Assembly: GCA_024640305.1 (NCBI GenBank) | Contig: JAHEFG010000002.1 | Location: 62,001 to 126,000, forward strand | DNA from: Gammaproteobacteria bacterium | Lineage (GTDB): Bacteria > Pseudomonadota > Gammaproteobacteria > Steroidobacterales > Woeseiaceae | Length of the DNA stretch: 64,000 nucleotides | Direction of reading: 5' to 3' | In this document: one piece after another, positions 8,595 through 16,422 of the stretch | Layout of the letters: each line of letters starts with the position of its first letter | How positions within the stretch are numbered: position 1 is the first letter of the stretch | Position numbers and translations under genes: made by a program | The notes under the pieces: model-generated | The model's database searches: none | What the model was told of the DNA's origin: nothing | The model's input: the letters and a program-made list of their open reading frames with translations, nothing else

Positions 8595-11500
8595 ATGAAG
8601 ATCTCAACACGCAAAATCACATGGATGAGTGTCGGCTGTGCTGTTGCAATGCTGACGGGACTACCCGCAGTTGCAGACGACACCGAGTTGCTACTGGTTA
8701 ACCCTGATCCGGCGAACACACCGAAGCCTAATGTCATGTTCATTTTGGATACATCAGGTTCAATGACGACAACACAGTCAACGATTGATCCGTACGACAG
8801 CACAATTGTATACGGAGTCGGTTCATGTGACCCGACGAAGTATTACTGGACAGACGTCGACGTAACGCCAGACTGTGCGACAACAAATAATGTTATTGAC
8901 GGCAGTGCTTATGTTTGCGAATTTTCCCGCAAGCAGATCGACGGCATCGGCAGCTATACCGATACGATGGTCCAGTACCGCGACGGTGGCTCCGATGGAT
9001 CCTCAGGCGGTAAGGCAAACTGGCAAACACTGGCACCCGGGTACTCAGCCGAATATGTCGAGTGCCAGGCCGACTCCGGAAAACATGGCGACGGCATCGA
9101 TATCGACAGGCTCTGGGCGCGCTCCGGTAATGACCTGAAAGACCTTTGGACCAACAACGTCAAGACTGCTGTTTCCTGGGGTAGCGCACCACGCAACATC
9201 AGCTACACGATATATTCGGGTAATTACCTCAACTGGAAAGCGTTACCGAACAACGTAGTAATGTCGCGTTCGGAGATCATGAAAGAGGTCACAAAGAAAG
9301 TGCTGAGCTCGGTTAACGATCTGACCGTCGGCCTGATGCGCTTCAATCCTACTGGCCCTGCCGACCAACGTGGTGTTGGTGGATCCGTGATACTTGATCT
9401 GACCGACCTCGATAACAATCGCCAGGATGTTTTGGACGCCGTCGACTCCCTGCCGGCCGATGGCTGGACGCCACTGTCCGAGACTTTGTATGAGAGCGCT
9501 TTGTACTGGCGCGGACAAAACGCCAGATTCGGTGCAATAGACTGGGCGCTGACGGATCCGGACGCTCTGGCTTCCACCAACCCAATGACCTATGAGATAC
9601 CCCAGTGGGACGTTTGCGCGAAAAATTACAATGTCTTGCTCACTGATGGTGCGCCGACAGAGGATCTCGAAACACCAGGGCTGCTCGGCAATTTGCCGAA
9701 CTTCGGTACCGCACTCGGTTACGTCGGATGTGACGGAATTGCCGGCGATGGTTACTGCCTGGATGATGTGGCTCAGTACTTGTCGGTGGAGGATGTCGAT
9801 CCCGTTGCTGATGGTGACCAGTTTGTAACGACGCACACGATTGGATTCACGGTCGACCTGCCGATCCTCAAAGAAACAGCAGAGGATTCAGGCGGATCGT
9901 ATTTTCTTGCGGACGACGTCGAATCTCTGACCAAGACCCTGCTATCGATTATCGCCAACATCAACGACCGTTCGTTGTCGTTCTCGGCGCCAGCGGTTTC
10001 GGTAAATACCTTTAACCGCACGCAAAACCTCAACGACATGTACATCACAGCGTTCGGCGCCAAAGCCAGGGCGCATTGGCCTGGCAATCTCAAGAAGTAT
10101 CGTGTTGATACCACGCATTCTGTTGATGCGAACGGTAATGATGTTTTTGATAGCAGAATTGTCGATGTTAATGGCGCGAACGCCGTTGATCCGGCAACCG
10201 GGTTCTTCTCAACGACGGCGAAAAGCTATTGGACCGTCGGCGCCGCAGACGGCAACGATGTCAGAAGAGGTGGCGCTGCGCAGCAGATACCTGATCCGTT
10301 GGTGCGGAATTTGTACACCAACAACAGCGGCAACGACCTGACCGCGGCAGCGAACGCAGTTACACCGTCTAACACAGCCGCCTTTACGTCGACAGATTTC
10401 GGTCTGACAGGAGCTACCGGTGAACCCACAATGGAAGAGCTCATTCGTTGGGCGCGTGGCGAAGACTTGCTCGACGAAGACAGCAATACCGCAACGACCG
10501 TTCGCAAAGTGATGGGCGATCCGCTGCATTCGCAGCCGGCAGCAATTGTTTACGGTGGCACGGTAGATAGCCCCGACGTAGTGGTCTTCACAGCGACAAA
10601 TGATGGTTACCTGCATGCTATTGACGGCGCCTCGGGCCAAGAACTTTGGTCGTTTATTCCAAAGGAACTCTTATCTAACTTGATGCGTTTGTATTTTGAT
10701 CCACGATCCAAGTACAAACAGTACGGCCTCGACGGTAATGTCGTACCCGTGGTCAAGGATGTTGATCGTGATGGTGTTGTCGAGCCCGCAGATGGCGACT
10801 TCGTACAGCTGATTTTTGGCATGCGCCGCGGTGGCAACTCGTTTTACTCACTGGACGTCACGAACAAGAACTCACCAAGACTGCTATGGAGTTCAAACCT
10901 GGTCGACTATGGCGAAAGCTGGTCAACGCCTGTTGTTGCGCGAATGGACATTGCGTCAGTCACTCAAAATACCGACAAGGCGGTCGTAGTCATTGGCGGT
11001 GGTTACGACACGGTGCACGATACATCGGCGCATCCCGTCAGTGCGGACGCAGCGGGTGCCGGCGTATTTATCCTGGATCTCAAGTCTGGTGTGGAGCTCT
11101 GGCGTGCCAGCTCGGACACAGCCGCTGATTTGACGCTTGCAACACTGGGGCGCGAGATGGATCGAGCTTTGCCCAACGATATTCGCGTCATCGACCTGAC
11201 TGGTGATGGCCTGGCCGATCGCATGTACACCACCGATCTTGGCGGACAAATATGGCGATTCGATGTCTTCAACGGACAAGCCCCCGGAAGCCTGGTAACT
11301 GGCGGAGTCATCGCGCAGCTTGGTGCTGAGGGGCTCGCCAGTCCTTTGGAGGCCGACACCCGGCGATTCTACAACTCGCCTGACGTTTCTCTGATTACCG
11401 ACAACCGTCAGCAACGCCGCTACATTTCGATCAGTGTCGGCTCCGGCTATCGTGCGCACCCATTCGACCTGACTGCATCCGATCGCTTTTTCTCGGTTCG

Positions 11501-12029
11501 GGATGGTGATGTATTTAACCAGCTGACACAGGCGGCCTACGACAGCTATCCGATTGTCAAAGATGCCGACCTGGTAGAGGTGAGCGGGAAAACACAGACG
11601 GTAATTACAGCAAATGACCGCGGTTGGAAGTTTACGCTACCGTACAACGAGAAAGTGCTGGCTGACTCATTGACGTTTGACAACGAGATCTTCTTCGTGG
11701 CCTTCACGCCCGACTCGAATGCGGCTGCAACCTGCGCCGCCGGCAAAGGAACAAACTTCCTGTACCGTGTGAGCGCTATTAATGGCGATCCAATTGTGCC
11801 GAATATAGACACATTGAATCCGCTGATCTCGGATGATGAACGCCGCACCGCATTGCAGCAGGGTGGTATCGCACCGTCACCGACAATTCTGTTCCCAAGC
11901 CCGGATCCGGATTGCGTAGGTGATGCATGTAAGATCCCGCCACTGGGTTGCGTAGGCGTTGAGTGTTTTGACCCAGGCTTCGAAAACAATCCGGTTCGCA
12001 CACTCTGGACCCAGGACGGTATCGAATAA
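8595..12029 (+). CDS. pilY1: Type IV pilus tip adhesin/assembly factor PilY1
   Basis: A 1144-residue exported protein with a signal peptide cut after A27. Residues about 46-460 form a von Willebrand A-type domain with an intact MIDAS start (ILD52-T-S54-G-S56-M) and an LTDGAPTED segment. The C-terminal part is the conserved PilY1 beta-propeller (GDPLHSQPA, NDGYLHAIDG, FGMRRGGNSFYSLDV, LGGQIWRFDV) with acidic calcium-type loops DVDRDGVVEPADGD and DLTGDGLAD. The extreme C-terminus has several cysteines. PilY1 sits at the pilus tip with the minor pilins, counteracts retraction in a calcium-dependent way and takes part in adhesion and surface sensing in other species. The ATG is preceded by GAGG; an upstream in-frame TTG is less likely. 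Its stop overlaps pilE by one base. Confidence 0.95.
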   Translation: MKISTRKITWMSVGCAVAMLTGLPAVADDTELLLVNPDPANTPKPNVMFILDTSGSMTTTQSTIDPYDSTIVYGVGSCDPTKYYWTDVDVTPDCATTNNVIDGSAYVCEFSRKQIDGIGSYTDTMVQYRDGGSDGSSGGKANWQTLAPGYSAEYVECQADSGKHGDGIDIDRLWARSGNDLKDLWTNNVKTAVSWGSAPRNISYTIYSGNYLNWKALPNNVVMSRSEIMKEVTKKVLSSVNDLTVGLMRFNPTGPADQRGVGGSVILDLTDLDNNRQDVLDAVDSLPADGWTPLSETLYESALYWRGQNARFGAIDWALTDPDALASTNPMTYEIPQWDVCAKNYNVLLTDGAPTEDLETPGLLGNLPNFGTALGYVGCDGIAGDGYCLDDVAQYLSVEDVDPVADGDQFVTTHTIGFTVDLPILKETAEDSGGSYFLADDVESLTKTLLSIIANINDRSLSFSAPAVSVNTFNRTQNLNDMYITAFGAKARAHWPGNLKKYRVDTTHSVDANGNDVFDSRIVDVNGANAVDPATGFFSTTAKSYWTVGAADGNDVRRGGAAQQIPDPLVRNLYTNNSGNDLTAAANAVTPSNTAAFTSTDFGLTGATGEPTMEELIRWARGEDLLDEDSNTATTVRKVMGDPLHSQPAAIVYGGTVDSPDVVVFTATNDGYLHAIDGASGQELWSFIPKELLSNLMRLYFDPRSKYKQYGLDGNVVPVVKDVDRDGVVEPADGDFVQLIFGMRRGGNSFYSLDVTNKNSPRLLWSSNLVDYGESWSTPVVARMDIASVTQNTDKAVVVIGGGYDTVHDTSAHPVSADAAGAGVFILDLKSGVELWRASSDTAADLTLATLGREMDRALPNDIRVIDLTGDGLADRMYTTDLGGQIWRFDVFNGQAPGSLVTGGVIAQLGAEGLASPLEADTRRFYNSPDVSLITDNRQQRRYISISVGSGYRAHPFDLTASDRFFSVRDGDVFNQLTQAAYDSYPIVKDADLVEVSGKTQTVITANDRGWKFTLPYNEKVLADSLTFDNEIFFVAFTPDSNAAATCAAGKGTNFLYRVSAINGDPIVPNIDTLNPLISDDERRTALQQGGIAPSPTILFPSPDPDCVGDACKIPPLGCVGVECFDPGFENNPVRTLWTQDGIE

Positions 12030-12478
12030 TGAAGGGTAATCACAGAACCGAGCTTCGAAAAATGTATCGCCACATGCGTGGCGTTACATTGCTCGAACTC
12101 ATGATCGTCACAGTCATCATCGGTATCATGGCGGCTATTGCGTACCCAAACTATCGGCAGTTCGTCGCACGAGCCAAGCGCAATGAGGCCAAAGCCGCGT
12201 TGTTGCAGATTGCGCAGAACCAGGAGCGCTTCTACCTGCAAAACAACACGTATACGACTGACATGACACAGCTTGGCTTCCCCGTGGCCGCCGCCTATAT
12301 AACTGACACAGAGGCCTACTCAGTCAGTGTGACGGCGGCGGATGCCAATGATTTCGCAGCTGTTGCTACCTACCAGAATGCCGATGCTGAAGCCGGTAAG
12401 TGCCTGACCTTCAATATTGATGGCCGTGGCGGTAAAACGTCAGCTCCCAACGTCGACTGCTGGACCCGAACGCGATAG
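12029..12478 (+). CDS. pilE: Type IV pilin-like protein PilE
   Basis: A 149-residue pilin-like protein closing the first minor pilin operon. The mature chain starts after G18 (VTLLELMIVTVIIGIMAAIAYP, shortened), with Glu at position 5; the segment NEAKAALLQIAQNQERFYLQN and the final cysteine pair (KCLTF and VDCW) are typical of minor pilin PilE. The 18-residue leader is long; an internal ATG at residue 12 would leave a usual 7-residue leader, and the true start is undecided, although the upstream ATG couples directly to the pilY1 stop (TAATG). The last 39 bases overlap the convergent lspA gene. It could be a minor or alternative major pilin. Confidence 0.88.
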   Translation: MKGNHRTELRKMYRHMRGVTLLELMIVTVIIGIMAAIAYPNYRQFVARAKRNEAKAALLQIAQNQERFYLQNNTYTTDMTQLGFPVAAAYITDTEAYSVSVTAADANDFAAVATYQNADAEAGKCLTFNIDGRGGKTSAPNVDCWTRTR

Positions 12479-12961
12479 AAACAAGGCGTCGATAATAAGC
12501 AATGCCGCGCCGACGCTGATTGCAGCGTCGGCAACATTGAATGACGGAAAAGCCCAGCTACCGAACCAAACCTGAATAAAGTCCGTAACATAGCCCAACC
12601 GCGCACGATCAATCAGATTGCCGACCGCGCCACCGAGCACCAGTCCCAGACCGCCTAATAGTATGGTCGCACCCTCTTTTCGACTCTGCCAAAGCCAAGC
12701 TACAATAACGCCGCTCACAACGGTCGCGAGAACCACGAAAAACCAACGTTGCCAACCGCCTGCGTCCGCCAGGAAACTGAATGCGGCACCAGTATTGCGT
12801 TGGTGTGTCAGATTCATGAACGAATTCAGCGGCACCTTACCGTACAGCTGCACCCACTCCACAATGGCCCACTTGGTCGCCTGATCGGTAGCAACCACGA
12901 GCAATGCTACGCTTATCCAGGTGATGAAGCGTCGCGTCCCCGTGTCCGATGAATCAGTCAA
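12440..12961 (-). CDS. lspA: Lipoprotein signal peptidase (signal peptidase II)
   Basis: A 173-residue inner-membrane aspartyl protease that removes signal peptides from prolipoproteins after diacylglycerol transfer. Four hydrophobic segments are visible, and the conserved motifs appear in order: VVATDQATKW, LTHQRNTGAAFSFL, VGNLIDRARLGYVTDFIQV and FNVADAAISVG; the aspartates in NLIDR and FNVADA are the expected catalytic pair. Length is normal. It lies 12 bases after ribF in the murJ-ribF-lspA unit; the ileS gene that usually separates ribF and lspA is absent. It should process the many lipoproteins in this genome, two of which lie nearby. Confidence 0.96.
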   Translation of the reverse strand: MTDSSDTGTRRFITWISVALLVVATDQATKWAIVEWVQLYGKVPLNSFMNLTHQRNTGAAFSFLADAGGWQRWFFVVLATVVSGVIVAWLWQSRKEGATILLGGLGLVLGGAVGNLIDRARLGYVTDFIQVWFGSWAFPSFNVADAAISVGAALLIIDALFLSRSGPAVDVGS

Positions 12962-12973
12962 AACATAGTCCCC

Positions 12974-13915
12974 TCAAGCCGCGTTTGCCGCGAGTATCGA
13001 TCTGGCATTGTCGGCATCGCGGTGCATCTGCGCAACCAATTCCTCAACCTGGTCGTATTTGACCTCTCCTCGCAGACGGGCAACGAAGTCAACATGGATA
13101 TATTGGCCGTAGATATTCTCGTCAAAATCGAAGATATGCACTTCGAGCAGCGGTTTCGTGCCGCCAAATGTTGGCCGGGTTCCAACACTGGCCACCGCGT
13201 CCCGAGGGCCACCTTCGAGACCATTGACTCGCACCGCAAAAATCCCCATGACCGGACTTTGGCGGCGCCGTAAATCAACATTCGCAGTTGGATAACCCAA
13301 TTTCCTGCCGACCTTGTCACCAAGGACTATTTTGCCTGACATTCGGTAAGGCCGCCCGAGCAATGCTGTCGCCCGCTGCAGGTCGCCACTCCATAGCGAT
13401 TCCCGGATCGCCGTGCTGCTCACCCGGATGCCATCGATGACAATACTGGACACCTGCTCGACCGAAAAATCCAACGAATCACTAACCTGCTGCAAGTGCT
13501 GCAGGCCTCCCTCTCGACGGCGGGCGAACTGGAAATCGTCGCCCACGACAATATGTTTCGCACAAAGACCGTGAATCAGGATTCGTCGAATAAACGCGTC
13601 AACGGCTATGCTGCGCATTTGTTCGTCAAATTGAGGGCAATAAAAAAGCTCGATACCGTGGGCTTCCAGCGCATCGAATTTCTCACGGAACCGCATGAGT
13701 CGCGCGGGCGGGCTTGTTTTCGCAAAGAACTCCTTGGGCATCGGCTCGAAACTCATGAGAACCGATGGCAATCCGAGGGATTCCGAAGCGGCCTTCACAC
13801 GCTCAAGCAGCGCAACGTGCCCAAGGTGCAGACCATCGTACGAGCCGATAGTGACAACGCTGCCGTCTGCAACAACGTCAAATGGCATGTCCTCAATGTG
13901 TCTGATAAGGCGCAT
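12974..13915 (-). CDS. ribF: Bifunctional riboflavin kinase/FAD synthetase
   Basis: A 313-residue cytosolic enzyme making FMN and FAD from riboflavin. The N-terminal nucleotidyltransferase domain shows VVTIGSYDGLHLGHVALL and IVVGDDFQFARRREGG plus RVSSTAIR; the C-terminal flavokinase domain shows GKIVLGDKVGRKLGYPTAN and SVGTRPTFGG. A longer frame exists upstream but would invade murJ; the ATG two bases past the murJ stop (MRLIRHIED) fits the family start and indicates translational coupling. Gene order murJ-ribF-lspA is standard for the class except for the missing ileS. Confidence 0.95.
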   Translation of the reverse strand: MRLIRHIEDMPFDVVADGSVVTIGSYDGLHLGHVALLERVKAASESLGLPSVLMSFEPMPKEFFAKTSPPARLMRFREKFDALEAHGIELFYCPQFDEQMRSIAVDAFIRRILIHGLCAKHIVVGDDFQFARRREGGLQHLQQVSDSLDFSVEQVSSIVIDGIRVSSTAIRESLWSGDLQRATALLGRPYRMSGKIVLGDKVGRKLGYPTANVDLRRRQSPVMGIFAVRVNGLEGGPRDAVASVGTRPTFGGTKPLLEVHIFDFDENIYGQYIHVDFVARLRGEVKYDQVEELVAQMHRDADNARSILAANAA

Positions 13916-13916
13916 A

Positions 13917-15497
13917 TCAGTGTGGCCTGATGCCCAATTTGGAAGGACGCAGCCCAAGGACTAGCAGCACGCCAAAGTAAGCGGCGACTCCGGCAGCGAT
14001 TATGACCGCCAGCCAGCTGATCCGATCAACGCTGCCGACTTCCAGCCACCAGTTTAAGGGACGCCCGAGGCGAAGGATAACGAACCCCATCAGCGCATTC
14101 GAAGCGATAGCCTGCAACAGCAAGCTGCCCCAGCCTGCCGAGTGATGCAGCACTCCATCCCGGCGCAGGCCGCGATAAAGAAGCAAGCCGTTCAGCAGTG
14201 CCGCAATCGAAATGGCGAGGGCGAGGCCCGCGTGGGTCCCTGCAAATCCAATGGAAGTAAGGTACCAGGCCAGTGTAATGCTCAGGACGAAATTCACGGC
14301 AAGCGCGATAAGGCCAATGCGAACAGGCGTCTTTGTGTCCTCCCGGGCGAAGTATGCCGGAGCGAGTATCTTAACGAAGGAGAAGCCTACGAGACCCACT
14401 GCGAACGCCTGCAGTGCGAGACCCGCCATGCGTACATCATCTGCCGTGAATACACCGCCGTAAAATATCGTGGCAACAAGCGGCTCTGCCAGGATGATTA
14501 GGCCGACGGCAGCAGGCAGCGCAATTAGAAGAACGAGCTTCATGGACCAGTCAATCGTCGCAGAGAATTCTTCATGGGAGCCATTGGCGTACTGGCGAGA
14601 CAGGTAAGGCAAAGTAACTGTAGCTAGCGCGATGCCGAAAAGTCCCAATGGAAATTCCATCAGCCTGTCGGAGTAGTACAGCAGGCTTATCTTGCCGACA
14701 CCCAGCATAGACGCAATGATGCCGCCAACCAGCACATTAATCTGCGCCACCGACGACCCGAATATCGCCGGGAGCATCAAGGTCATGACGCGCCGCACGC
14801 CTTCGTGCTGCATCGCCCATTTAGGCCGCGGCAGGGCTCGAATGCGCAGCAGGAAAGGAATCTGAAACAGCAGCTGCAGAAGACCTGCAAGCAGAACCGC
14901 ATACGCCAGCGCCATGCCCGGCTCTTCGAGCAGTGGCGCTAGCCAGATCGCAGCCGCAATCAGGACGATATTGAGAATGACAGGTGTGAACGCCGGAACG
15001 GCGAAACGGCCGTAGGTATTCAGGATTCCGCCAGCAAATGCCGTCAACGACACAAAGAACAGATAAGGGAAGGTGAAACGCAACATCAGCGTGGCCAGAT
15101 CGAAGCGGCCATCGGAGCCGACGAACCCCGGCGCGACGATTGCTACAAGCAGAGGCGCCGCAACGACGCCTGCCAGCGTAACCAGGAACAGGATAATGCC
15201 AAAAGTGCCCGCAACCGAGTCTACAAATTCCTGGGCGTCCTGATGGTCATGCTGCTCCCGGTAGCGCGCCATAACAGGCACAAATCCCTGAGAGAACGCG
15301 CCTTCAGCGAAGAAACGCCGCAACATATTGGGAATGCGATTGGCCACCAGGAAGGCATCCATGACCAGGGATGCGCCAAAATAGCGGGCAAATACGATAT
15401 CCCGGATGAGGCCCAGGATGCGGGAAAGCAACGTCATACCGCTGACGACCGAGGTCTTCAGCATCAGCTTGAGGCCGGAAACTTTTTTCGTCGTCAT
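13917..15497 (-). CDS. murJ: Lipid II flippase MurJ (MviN)
   Basis: A 526-residue polytopic membrane protein of the MOP superfamily that moves lipid II to the periplasmic face for peptidoglycan synthesis. The N-terminus shows the MurJ signature (VSGMTLLSRILGLIRDIVFA, RIPNMLRRFFAEGAFSQGFVP), and 13-14 hydrophobic segments fill the rest, matching the usual length of 510-530. It is the first gene of the minus-strand murJ-ribF-lspA set and is divergent from rpsT, a placement seen across gammaproteobacteria. Confidence 0.96.
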   Translation of the reverse strand: MTTKKVSGLKLMLKTSVVSGMTLLSRILGLIRDIVFARYFGASLVMDAFLVANRIPNMLRRFFAEGAFSQGFVPVMARYREQHDHQDAQEFVDSVAGTFGIILFLVTLAGVVAAPLLVAIVAPGFVGSDGRFDLATLMLRFTFPYLFFVSLTAFAGGILNTYGRFAVPAFTPVILNIVLIAAAIWLAPLLEEPGMALAYAVLLAGLLQLLFQIPFLLRIRALPRPKWAMQHEGVRRVMTLMLPAIFGSSVAQINVLVGGIIASMLGVGKISLLYYSDRLMEFPLGLFGIALATVTLPYLSRQYANGSHEEFSATIDWSMKLVLLIALPAAVGLIILAEPLVATIFYGGVFTADDVRMAGLALQAFAVGLVGFSFVKILAPAYFAREDTKTPVRIGLIALAVNFVLSITLAWYLTSIGFAGTHAGLALAISIAALLNGLLLYRGLRRDGVLHHSAGWGSLLLQAIASNALMGFVILRLGRPLNWWLEVGSVDRISWLAVIIAAGVAAYFGVLLVLGLRPSKLGIRPH

Positions 15498-15552
15498 ACG
15501 GTTACCGAGTTTAGCCCAAAATGAGGCTGTGCATGGCGTGTGCGCTTAGTCA

Positions 15553-15581
15553 TTGACAATGCACCTCCGGGCACGAATAAT
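15553..15581 (+). promoter_or_regulatory. Sigma-70 promoter of rpsT
   Basis: TTGACA and AATAAT are separated by 17 bases, placing transcription start about 30 bases before the rpsT start codon. Only rpsT lies downstream on this strand before a terminator. Confidence 0.75.
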
Positions 15582-15617
15582 ACGCGGCTCTTTGAGAGCA
15601 GGACACGGTAAAAACCA

Positions 15618-15884
15618 GTGGCAAACATCAAATCAGCTCGGAAGCGCGCCCGCCAGGCGGAGAAGACCCGTAAGCACAATATGGGTTTGCGCTCCCTGAT
15701 GCGCACCAAAATCAAGAACGTCGTCAACGCATGCGATGCGGGCGATAAAGATGCTGCTATCGCAGCTTACAAGGATGCCGTCCCGGTCATCGACAGCATG
15801 ATCAACAAGGGCATCGTCAATAAGAACAAAGCCGCTCGCCACAAGAGTCGGCTGAATAAGCGGATCAAAGCGCTGGCCGCATAA
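15618..15884 (+). CDS. rpsT: 30S ribosomal protein S20
   Basis: An 88-residue, strongly basic protein with the standard S20 sequence pattern (MANIKSARKRARQAEKTRKHN at the start, NKAARHKSRLNKRIKAL at the end). It binds 16S rRNA in the small subunit. The start codon is GTG and there is no strong ribosome binding site at normal distance (AGGA is about 17 bases away). Escherichia coli rpsT also starts with a non-ATG codon (TTG) and is autoregulated at translation; a similar control here is inference. It is a one-gene transcript bounded by its promoter and a strong terminator. Confidence 0.98.
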   Translation: MANIKSARKRARQAEKTRKHNMGLRSLMRTKIKNVVNACDAGDKDAAIAAYKDAVPVIDSMINKGIVNKNKAARHKSRLNKRIKALAA

Positions 15885-15904
15885 TCCCCAAGCTTGCAGG
15901 ACAA

Positions 15905-15933
15905 AAAAATGCCGCCTCTCGGGCGGCATTTTT
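15905..15933. terminator. Bidirectional intrinsic terminator after rpsT
   Basis: A stem AATGCCGCC/GGCGGCATT with a 5-base loop is flanked by an A-run and a T-run, so it can end both rpsT transcripts and the converging second pilin operon. Confidence 0.92.
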
Positions 15934-15959
15934 GCGTTAGCGTATCGGCGTTTTTCTCG

Positions 15960-16421
15960 CTATCTCCAGCAGTCGTCCGCAGCTCCCGTAGCGCCTCGTG
16001 CACCGCCTTGATTCAGTGTCAAAGTGCCGCAGTCTGTATCTCGCTTCAACTGTCCGGCAAGTGGTGCGGCTACCGCAACATATGTCGTCGCTGCGACGTT
16101 GGCCAGCCCGAAGACATACACAGCGTCGTCATCACCGGCCTCCGCTGGCGCTCCATCGCCGGATACAAATAGCGGGTTTGCACTGAAGCCCAAATCAGTG
16201 AGGTCATTCGCATAGCGCTTGTTATCCATGAAGAACTGCTGCTGCCGATCTGAAATTTGCAGCAGTGTCGACGTCGCGGCAGTGCGCTTTGTGTTGACTA
16301 CGTACTGTGTGTAAGACGGATACGCAAACGTCGCAATAATGGAGACAATCGCGAGAACGATCATCAATTCGAGCAGCGTTATACCACGCTGATTTCGCAC
16401 TAGTCTGGCAGAAAAAGTCAT
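15960..16421 (-). CDS. pilE: Type IV pilin-like protein PilE (second locus)
   Basis: A 153-residue pilin-like protein ending the second minor pilin operon. The leader ends NQRG13 and the mature chain begins ITLLELMIVLAIVSII with Glu at position 5. The TKRTAATSTLLQISDRQQQFF segment (shortened) and two cysteines near the end (DTDCGTL and DDCWR) match the PilE minor-pilin type. The start chosen is the ATG one base after the pilY1 stop; nine extra codons upstream would overlap pilY1 and are not needed. It is a distant paralogue of the pilE at the end of the first operon, sharing the same relative place behind pilY1. Confidence 0.87.
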   Translation of the reverse strand: MTFSARLVRNQRGITLLELMIVLAIVSIIATFAYPSYTQYVVNTKRTAATSTLLQISDRQQQFFMDNKRYANDLTDLGFSANPLFVSGDGAPAEAGDDDAVYVFGLANVAATTYVAVAAPLAGQLKRDTDCGTLTLNQGGARGATGAADDCWR

Positions 16422-16422
16422 C

